Shown here one piece after another: positions 53,274 through 60,774 of a DNA stretch of 64,000 nt. The DNA is from Skeletonema tropicum. Taxonomy: Eukaryota; Bacillariophyta; Thalassiosirophyceae; Thalassiosirales; Thalassiosiraceae. The stretch's first letter is position 1. The number at the start of each line of letters is the position of its first letter. The notes beneath the pieces are model-generated. The model saw only the letters and a program-made list of their open reading frames with translations. It made no database searches and was not told the origin of the DNA. The translations under genes and the position numbers were made by a program. The stretch is from assembly GCA_037178625.1 (NCBI GenBank), contig CM074129.1, positions 2,356,001 through 2,420,000 on the forward strand. Direction: 5' to 3'.

Positions 53274-54270
53274 ATGGCAACATCAACATCCAACAACCTA
53301 GTCTCCATCCCCGACGCCATCACAGCACACAAACAAAACTCCAAACAAATCAAATTCATAGATGGGAGCTGGCACATGCCCGTAGGGGACAACCCACGAA
53401 ATGGTCGGGCTGAATTCATATCAGGTCCACGAATACCCAGCGCATTCTACTTTGACATCGACGACATTGCACCCGTGATGGGAAGTGCGGACAATCCAAA
53501 GAAATTGCCACATATGAAACCATCTGCGAAGTTGTTTGCGAGTGCTATGGATCAGATGGGGATATTGCCATCTGATACGCTTTATGTTTATGCTACAGAT
53601 GATTGTGCATTTTATCATCGTGCCTATTGGACGTTACGATCTTGTGGACATGACCCTGCTCTTGTGAAATTGGTTCAAGGTAAGTGTAACCTGAATGGAA
53701 GGAATGTGGTGGAGAATTAGAAGAAGGGTCAAGCTTGCAGAAGATGATGAGCGACTCTTTCGAATGAAGTGACTTGGGCTGGGAAGACAAAATACCCACT
53801 TATCAAGTAGTCGAGACCGACAATAATGAAGATGTTGTAGTAGATATGGATCAAGTGTTGAATATAGTCAATCAGAAAGACGCCGCTGATGCAGTGATTG
53901 TGGATGCAAGAAGTGCAGGTAGATTTGTCGGCACAGCTCCAGAAGCCACGACCAGGATTGCGTGGTGGGACACATGCCTGGAGCACTGAATGTTCCCTTC
54001 ACAGATATTCTTGATGCGGATGATAAGACGAAATTCCGGCCAATGGATGAAGTTCGAGGTATTTTCATCAAGGCAGGAATCTTACCAATTAGTGGTGATG
54101 ATACTTCAAGTAGAAAGGTGGTGTGTTCGTGTGGAAGTGGAGTTACGGCTGCTGCACTTGCAATTGGGCTTGAAGAGTGTGGTTTGAGGAACAAAGAAGA
54201 TATCACCATATTTGATGGGAGTTGGATTGAGTGGGGATCTTCTGATACCACACCCATCATTTCCGACTAA
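53274..54270 (+). CDS. 3-mercaptopyruvate/thiosulfate sulfurtransferase (two rhodanese domains)
   Basis: Exon 1 (53274-53679) ends at a GTAAGT donor at 53680; the acceptor lies before about 53765 but is uncertain, because a TGA sits in the expected frame near 53757. Exon 1 carries the inactive rhodanese domain (IKFIDGSWHMP, GRAEFISGPRIPSAFYFDID). Exon 2 carries the catalytic one: VIVDARSAGRFVG, then HMPGALNVPFTDIL, and the active-site loop CGSGVTAAALAI. The CGSGVT loop favours mercaptopyruvate sulfurtransferase, which transfers sulfur to thiol acceptors or cyanide. Two extra bases, at about 53948 (A) and 53967-53969 (G), interrupt the expected RPGLRGGHMPGA sequence. Confidence 0.8.
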
Positions 54271-54353
54271 AATCAATTGCTACAGGCAGTATATTGCTTT
54301 GAGTTAGTATGAATTAGAATAATTTGATGATGAGCAAGAAGATATCAATCCAA

Positions 54354-55640
54354 TCACTCCGTAAACATTGGACTAATCGATGCCAAATACTTCTCCAAAC
54401 TAACCGCACAATCATAGTAAGTATTACCTTCACCATTGTACAACTTGCAATTATTCACCATCTTCATCAAATCCGAAAACAACATATGTTTCGTCTTGTA
54501 CCAATCCCCCCTCCGAATACGCTTCTCAATCGTTTTCAAATCAATCGGATCAGTCACAACATCCAAATAATCTTGTACTTCATTGGTATCCACTGGATCA
54601 CGAAAGCACCATGAATACTGCTGATCTTGCACTTTGGAAACCAACGCCAACAAGTCAGATTTGAGTTGATGCTTTTTCTTATCGGAATCTTTGGCATCAC
54701 GTGTCGATGCCATTAAATCTGCAATGGTCCATCCTGCCTCGGCCACACCCGGAATAGCCAAGGCACGTTCCGCTGCCCCCTTCTCGGCACGTGATTTGAC
54801 ATATTGTTCCTGCCCTTCATTAAAGTCGGGGGGTAATGGTGGGTATACCACCTTATCCGACTTGGCAGTCCCCGCACGAATACGATCCAATATAAATTTC
54901 TTTTGTGCCGCAATCATTTCCGGAACGCGTGTAAAATCAATGGATGGGTGGACATAACATTCCATAATTGTCCCCCCATCATAATCTTTAATTAGACCCT
55001 GATACCGTCCCTTGGGCATGGAGACAGCCTTGGTAAATCCCTGTTTTTTAAAGTATCCAATGGCATAATTGTCCGCATAGGTGATCATGTATTCAATCCC
55101 CTCCGTTACCGCATGCATCTTTAGTAAATTCATCAATTTCGTCCCATACCCTTTGACTTGCTGTGAGGCACTCACCGCACAAAAGGCAATTTCTGCAAAT
55201 CTCATTTCGGGATAGGCACGGTAACATATCCCCCCAATAATTTCATCATCACATTCCTTTTTGGACGGGTCCGAACTCAAAATGGCCAATGATTTATGTC
55301 GCCGGTCAAACACGAGACGGGCAATGTACTCCTTGGGCATTTTGGGTAATTGTCGTGCAAAGAGGGATTTTAGGCCGATGAGACGGATGAGGTTGGTGCG
55401 TGTGCCATCGTTGATTACTATGGCGCGGCGGATGTCATCGTAGAGGTTGGGGGGGCGGGGTGGGAGTTTTTTGGTGTCACTAATTGTGTCTGAAGCCTCT
55501 TGTGATAATGATGAGGTATCATCATCGTCATGCTGGGCGGCAGCAGCAGATGATGATGGTTGTGCTTCATCGTCATCAGCCTCTGTATCGTGAGTAAGCT
55601 TCCGCTTCTTGCTGGATTGTACTACCTCTGCGTCGCTCAT
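54354..55640 (-). CDS. GCN5: GCN5 histone acetyltransferase with bromodomain
   Basis: Complete, 428 aa, single exon. After an acidic Ser-rich N-terminus with KKRK, the GCN5 acetyltransferase domain covers about residues 75-235: LFARQLPKMPKEYIARLVFD, EIIGGICYRAYPEMRFAEIA, acetyl-CoA loop VKGYGTKLMNLLK, and YADNYAIGYFKKQGF. A bromodomain follows at about 330-425 (FRDPVDTNEVQDYLDVV, DPIDLKTIEKR, MVNNCKLYNGEGNTYY). GCN5 acetylates histone H3 as catalytic subunit of SAGA-type co-activators in the nucleus. It shares its upstream region with SGF29. Confidence 0.95.
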   Translation of the reverse strand: MSDAEVVQSSKKRKLTHDTEADDDEAQPSSSAAAAQHDDDDTSSLSQEASDTISDTKKLPPRPPNLYDDIRRAIVINDGTRTNLIRLIGLKSLFARQLPKMPKEYIARLVFDRRHKSLAILSSDPSKKECDDEIIGGICYRAYPEMRFAEIAFCAVSASQQVKGYGTKLMNLLKMHAVTEGIEYMITYADNYAIGYFKKQGFTKAVSMPKGRYQGLIKDYDGGTIMECYVHPSIDFTRVPEMIAAQKKFILDRIRAGTAKSDKVVYPPLPPDFNEGQEQYVKSRAEKGAAERALAIPGVAEAGWTIADLMASTRDAKDSDKKKHQLKSDLLALVSKVQDQQYSWCFRDPVDTNEVQDYLDVVTDPIDLKTIEKRIRRGDWYKTKHMLFSDLMKMVNNCKLYNGEGNTYYDCAVSLEKYLASISPMFTE

Positions 55641-55855
55641 CTTGGATTTGGATTTTTTGGATTTTGACCATCGAGGGCGGAAAATTTTAAAAATTAGTTT
55701 CCAGAGTGTGCTAATGCTAGCCGCATCACGTTTCGCAGCTCCTTTTTGTTTCCCTCGTATCAGCGTGTGTCAACTGCCACATAGTATAGCATAGCCGCTG
55801 CCGCTTTCTCCCGCTCCTTCTGTAGCCGGCCCGCAATAAGAAGTAGTAATCAACC
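55641..55855. promoter_or_regulatory. 215-bp bidirectional promoter of GCN5 and SGF29
   Basis: The start codons of GCN5 (-) and SGF29 (+) face apart with only 215 bp between them, so the two must share promoter sequence. No specific factor site can be named. That it co-regulates the two genes is inference. Confidence 0.6.
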
Positions 55856-57262
55856 ATGTCCTTCCAATACAACACCGCAACCTCCTTCAGCGATGAAACC
55901 TACCTCGAATCCTTCGTCGAGGCAGTCAGCTGGACCCTCCCCAGCGACCTTCAACGGTCCCTCCAGCACTTGCAAATGCTCGACAATGAAAGTACCAAAT
56001 TGATGAAACACTGGAGGGACACTCAGGACTCTTGCCTACGGGGGGTGGAGGCAGCGTTGTTGGGGGCCTATAATGGTGACAATGACGAGTCATCAAAGAC
56101 TATTCCTCCTAACACTCCATCGGATAGCAATAACGCCAACAACAACAACAAGCGAAAGAGTCCAGCAAGTTCCGAGAGGAAAAAGGCATGCTACAAATGC
56201 CGCAATAAAAAAGTGAAATGTGATGGAAAACAATCCTTTTGTTTGTTCAAGGAGGAATATTACAATGCTGCCATTTCCAATACTAGTAATAGCGAAGGAG
56301 GGATCATGGGTGGTGATACTACTGATTATTATAGTCCGCCTCATAAGAAGAGCAAGTTATCGTCGTCTGCAGTAAATGATCCTGACGTATTGGCAAAACA
56401 CTCATCATCCTCAACAACATCAGCTACAGCTACAACAAAACCTCTACCAAAGCTCGACATGAAACGTCCACCAACCGCCGCCGAACTACGTTCCGTACTC
56501 CAACAACGTCATCCACACTACACCCAACAACGACAATCAATTACCCACATGTACCATCAACTACAACAAAATTCACGTGAGAAAATTACTACTGCACATC
56601 AATTGAAGTCCATGATTGATATGGCATTGGGGAGGTTGAATCGTGATCGGGAGAAGTTTGAACGGGATTTGGGATTGGTACCTTCGAATAATGCTGCTGC
56701 TGCTGGAGGAGGGAGGGGAGTAACGGCTGTAGGTGCAGTTGAGACTAATGCTGTGTCTTTGAATCAATCTGGAATGATGATGGGCGGTGATACTGCTGCT
56801 GCCACTTCTGCAGCCATTAGTGCTGCTACAATAACGTTGGCAGCAGCTGCAGAACCACACTCAACAACTACCCTACCAATGTTACCAAACTCAAACAAAG
56901 ACCTAGCAGCAATACAAACCACACCCAACTCACCCGATTGGATCCTCGCCAAAATCATCTCCTACAACAAATACACCAAAATGTACACTCTCTCCGATGA
57001 AGACACATCCAGTAATGAAATCTACACAATCCCCGAACGACAGGTACGACCACTACAACAAAAGAACAATAATAAACACAAGTGGAACAAGGGAGATGAC
57101 ATTTATGCCGTTTATCCCGATACCACCTCATTTTATCCAGCGGTAGTGACTACTTGTGTTATGAATGGTCATGTGATGGTGCAGTTTAAGGATGATTGGG
57201 ATGCGTCAGGAGTGATTCATGAGAAGGCTGTTCCTATCCAGCATGTCATGAAGGCTCCGTAG
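55856..57262 (+). CDS. SGF29: SAGA-associated factor 29 (tandem Tudor) with added Cys motif
   Basis: Complete, 468 aa, single exon. The C-terminal SGF29 domain (about 360-468) has DWILAKIISYNKYTKMYTL, EIYTIPERQVRPL, GDDIYAVYPDTTSFYPA, VMVQFKDDWDASG: the tandem Tudor fold that reads H3K4me2/3 and helps SAGA acetylate nearby histones. The N-terminus (TYLESFVEAVSWTLPSDLQR) resembles the ING-type helical domain. Between them, at about 108-130, lies KKACYKCRNKKVKCDGKQSF followed by Cys: spacing like half of a fungal Zn2Cys6 cluster or another small zinc site, which SGF29 normally lacks. The middle is low complexity. Confidence 0.85.
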   Translation: MSFQYNTATSFSDETYLESFVEAVSWTLPSDLQRSLQHLQMLDNESTKLMKHWRDTQDSCLRGVEAALLGAYNGDNDESSKTIPPNTPSDSNNANNNNKRKSPASSERKKACYKCRNKKVKCDGKQSFCLFKEEYYNAAISNTSNSEGGIMGGDTTDYYSPPHKKSKLSSSAVNDPDVLAKHSSSSTTSATATTKPLPKLDMKRPPTAAELRSVLQQRHPHYTQQRQSITHMYHQLQQNSREKITTAHQLKSMIDMALGRLNRDREKFERDLGLVPSNNAAAAGGGRGVTAVGAVETNAVSLNQSGMMMGGDTAAATSAAISAATITLAAAAEPHSTTTLPMLPNSNKDLAAIQTTPNSPDWILAKIISYNKYTKMYTLSDEDTSSNEIYTIPERQVRPLQQKNNNKHKWNKGDDIYAVYPDTTSFYPAVVTTCVMNGHVMVQFKDDWDASGVIHEKAVPIQHVMKAP

Positions 57263-57392
57263 ATAGGGAGAGATTGGATGATGTTGCAATGTATCTTTTG
57301 TTGACATTTAGACTTATGAAAACAACATATACTATATAATTCATGTATAATGCACACTCTTCCTTGCCTTTTCATAGACATGCAAATCTCTT

Positions 57393-57881
57393 TCAAACTG
57401 TTGTTGATTCCGTCACCTCACCACCACCATCAGGTTCAGCTGCCACTGCAGCAGCAGCAGCTGGTTTACCCTCCTCTTCATCATTCGCAGAAGCTGATAA
57501 TGCTTCAGGGAACAGCATCGGTTTCCCCATACCCCAAACATTCGTCATGACTGCTCCAGAAGTTTGATGATAAAAATAATTATTCTGCCAATACTCCGTG
57601 ACAAACTTTTGATAGAAGGGATTGTTCATTGGAGGTGGTGGTGGAGGTGGCGGGGGCAATCGAGGGTCGAATAGTGAGACTGGTGGTTGGTTCTTTTTTG
57701 GTCGGCCTCTTGGACGCTTTATTGCTGGAGGGGCGGGTTGTTTTGATGATGATGGTAATGATGGCCGGGCGGCTTTCTTTGATGATGAAGTCTTCTTCGC
57801 AGGTGAGGGTGATTTGGAAGGTGATTTGGAAGGTGATCCTCTCTTTTTGCCACCCGCGGATGTCTTTGCAGGTGTCGGCAT
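57393..57881 (-). CDS. AT-hook protein, tandem paralogue 1
   Basis: Taken from the ATG at 57881 (MPTPAKTSAGGKKRG), 162 aa. A Lys/Ser/Pro-rich region (KSPSKSPSPAKKTSSSKK) leads to an AT-hook core KRPRGRPKKNQ, then a run of nine Pro, the conserved NNPFYQKFVTEYWQNN, GAVMTNVWGMGKPMLFP, and an Ala-rich tail. AT-hooks bind the minor groove of AT-rich DNA, so it is likely nuclear. I do not know the family beyond that. Paralogue 2 lies 695 bp to the right with the same layout. It converges on SGF29. Confidence 0.75.
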   Translation of the reverse strand: MPTPAKTSAGGKKRGSPSKSPSKSPSPAKKTSSSKKAARPSLPSSSKQPAPPAIKRPRGRPKKNQPPVSLFDPRLPPPPPPPPPMNNPFYQKFVTEYWQNNYFYHQTSGAVMTNVWGMGKPMLFPEALSASANDEEEGKPAAAAAVAAEPDGGGEVTESTTV

Positions 57882-58575
57882 GACTGTTTTGATGTTGTTC
57901 TGCTTCTGTGTGTGCAAAATTCTACTTATGCAACTTTAATGTAAAAGAACTGCTCAGTGATTTCTTCCGTCTCTTTTACCTTGACTTCACCAACTGCTCC
58001 TTCTATTGTAGCTGTATCGTGTGTTATATTCTCTGGCCTATTGGAACGTCCGCTGTCCTTTGTTATCGCTTACGGATGAACTGCTTTTGCTTGCGTTGAA
58101 TGAGCGTTGAGAGTTGATTGATTTTTGATTTTTTGCTCCTTTGGCAGTTTGTTGCTGAGGCCCGTCGCCCCCGTTTTTGGAGCTTTGTCGAGTGTCGAGC
58201 AGAGAGATGATAAAAATAAGACTTCCGACTTCCCCAAGCGAGCTCAAGAGATATAATATGTGGTAGGCACAGTTGTTATTTGATTTGCAATGCAATGCAA
58301 GCTACAGGGCGGGGCCGCTTCGCGTACATAGACTTGAACAGCTGCCAAACTTTTTCTCTTATCTTCCAGCTAGTACAAGCAAGGGTGAGAGAGTAGTTCT
58401 TGAACTCAATGTACTTTTAGTTGTTTATGGGTATGGCACGAGGAGATGACGACGACATTTACAGATTGATGGAGTGATGTTGGCCAGAGTTAAGCACAAG
58501 TACATCTGCTAAAAATAACATATTTCATGTATGGCACACTCATTCTCTAGAGACTCTTGAATGACATTCAACTTT
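57882..58575. other. Upstream region of AT-hook paralogue 1 and spacer to paralogue 2
   Basis: 694 bp without a supported gene. Bases 58014-58193 recur as 63821-64000 with one difference. The part next to the gene (CACCAACTGCTCCTTCTA) is also similar to DNA upstream of paralogue 2. Confidence 0.5.
58014..58193 (+). repeat. Direct repeat, left copy (matches 63821-64000)
   Basis: 180 bp starting GTATCGTGTGTTATATTCTC match 63821-64000 in the same orientation with one visible substitution (TATCGCTTACGG against TATCGATTACGG). The right copy continues past the window edge. Confidence 0.9.
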
Positions 58576-59070
58576 TCAAACAGATGTTGATTCCACCTTA
58601 TCATCAACAGCATCAGATTTAGCTGCTGCAGCAGCTGCGGCTGATTTACCCTCCACAGCTGCAACTGGTTTGCCCTCCAAATTCGAATTGGCAGAAGCTG
58701 CAGGGATCCAAGGGGAGGTAGGAAACAGCATCGGACTCCCAAAACCCGCAATATTCGTCATGACTGCTCCAGACCTCTGATATACAAAATTATTGTTCTG
58801 CCAATACTCCATCACAAACTTTTGATAAAATGGATTGTTTACCGGAGGAGGTGGTGGAGGTGGCGGTGGTAATTTAGGATCATATACTAAGACTCCCTTT
58901 TTTGGTCGGCCTACTCTTGGATGCTTTGTTGACAGCTTTGCTGATGGTGGTAAAGTTGGTCGACCTTTCTTTTTAACAGGTAATGAAGCCTTCTTCTCAG
59001 GCGATGCTGATTTGGGAGATGGTAATTCTCTCTTCTTGCCGCCCTCGGGTGTCTTGGCAGGTGTCGGCAT
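58576..59070 (-). CDS. AT-hook protein, tandem paralogue 2
   Basis: Taken from the ATG at 59070 (MPTPAKTPEGGKKREL), 164 aa; a longer frame to 59256 exists but similarity to paralogue 1 begins here. Features: Lys/Ser-rich start, AT-hook-like HPRVGRPKKG, a run of nine Pro, NNPFYQKFVMEYWQNNNF, GAVMTNIAGFGSPMLFP, Ala-rich tail. The PRGRP core of paralogue 1 is here PRVGRP, so DNA binding may be weaker (inference). The YQKF-x-x-EYWQNN block is the most conserved part and probably the functional core. Confidence 0.75.
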   Translation of the reverse strand: MPTPAKTPEGGKKRELPSPKSASPEKKASLPVKKKGRPTLPPSAKLSTKHPRVGRPKKGVLVYDPKLPPPPPPPPPVNNPFYQKFVMEYWQNNNFVYQRSGAVMTNIAGFGSPMLFPTSPWIPAASANSNLEGKPVAAVEGKSAAAAAAAKSDAVDDKVESTSV

Positions 59071-60774
59071 GATATTATTTTTTGTTCTCTGATGTGAGCA
59101 CAATCTTTTATGATGCAACACCACAAAGTCAAATGATGGGCGCTGCGATCTTCTCCGTCTACTTTTACTGACGTCGCCAACTGCTCCAACTGCTCCAACT
59201 GCTCCTTCTACGATATTGCTAGCTGTTATCGTTAACCTAAATAGGACGTTGTCCACGATGCGTTAGACTGCGTTCTTCATCATCGTAGCTCTAAGTAGGC
59301 GTCGTTCGAAAGTTGAAACGGTTGATAGCGAACCTGATGCGCCCCATCATCCCCCCTTTTTGCTCCCCCCATCTGGGAGGTCTAATTGGGACGAGCTCCT
59401 GACGAGCTCCCACTTTATTTCTAACCTATTGGCCACATAACCGCGGATATTTTGGCCTCTTTTTGGCAGCAATCGGATATGGATCGGATATAAAATATCC
59501 GATGTTTATTTGTGACTACAGCATCAATTTCTAGCCCAGTAATCATTATCTACCAATTGATTGAACAGGCTTCTAAAGTATTCTGATCTTCATAGTTTGC
59601 ATGAATATCATCTTTAAATTAATTGTTACAATGAATAAATGCCCTACACCTCGGCAATTCAACAAGATAAATCCTTCCCGAGTTGCTTTTTTTGCTGAAC
59701 CTGCCACTGTCCATGCCGTCATGAGAAACAAGACTTAGCAACACTCTTGTGCTTTTATTATATCATAAACAAGCGTAATGACAAGCAGCAACAACTCATG
59801 AGCATCTTGACGACGATAGATACGATATGGTAGAATGTTGTGATGCCAGCCAGCCCGCACTGGACCTCTCAGACCAGCTACGACATTGTAGCATGCAACC
59901 TTGCCCTCTCTCCAATTGTATCTCGTAGTTGCACGAGTGTTTTCGTCTCCAAGATGGTTCGTGCTGTGAGCTCTGACTTATCTCTAGATACAAGCTCTGT
60001 CTCGTCTTCTCGCTCTGGATTAGCATATACAATCGTAGGGCTCACGTGGGTTCTAGGGGGCTGCCCCGGGAAATTGCACTATATTAAATGTGGCCGGACC
60101 GATAAGAAATTTTTCGGATATATCGGCACCCCCCAGCGGATATGTGGCCATGGGGTTATTTATTTCCCTTTCTGCGATCTAATATTGATGCAAGCTCAAT
60201 GCACTCTCTCTCTATCTCTCTCTATCTCACCTTTACTCAGGTTGGACAAGCAGCAAGATGGAGAGTCACATTCGAGGCGATAAAGACATGTTTGCCTTGC
60301 TCGAGGAAATGGGTGGTGGCGGGTGGCGGTGGAGAAGCAGCATCTCTTACGACTGATGACAAAAATGCACTCGTCGGCAGCACAATCAAAAATACCTTCA
60401 CCATGCCTCGCACTCTCAAGCAGGCATTTCAATTGAAAGTTCAAGTCTGACTTCTATGATCTATTTCGTAACTGTGTGCCGAGCATTGCTGCTGCGGCTG
60501 CGGCTACATCAAAAGTATCTACAAATAAGCATGGGTTTGAGAAGTGCATCGGTAGTGGCGTGGTAGAGAGGCGTTGCCGCCTGTGGATAAGATCTATTCG
60601 ACTATGAAAAGCCTTGCAGAAACGAACGTGGATTAAGTTAAGAAAGACGACGCGGTGGGTATAAGCAATGAAAAGCATGCCTTCATTCTGCAATACATAT
60701 TCAGCTCTCAACCCTTCAAAAAGATAAGTACTGCAAAAGTTGCACAAAAAGATGATGTACTTGGCAGAAGATAC
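59071..60774. other. 1.7-kb region without a supported gene
   Basis: The first 270 bp are the upstream region of AT-hook paralogue 2, including CCAACTGCTCCAACTGCTCC (9-bp tandem units). The rest is mixed sequence. A plus frame ending at 60450 (about 60247-60450, ending AFQLKVQV) follows a T-rich tract and CAG and could be a single exon, but nothing supports it further. Confidence 0.35.

Noticed and set aside
60247..60450. Possible exon ending AFQLKVQV after a T-rich tract and CAG
   Set aside because: No upstream exon, start or homology could be found.
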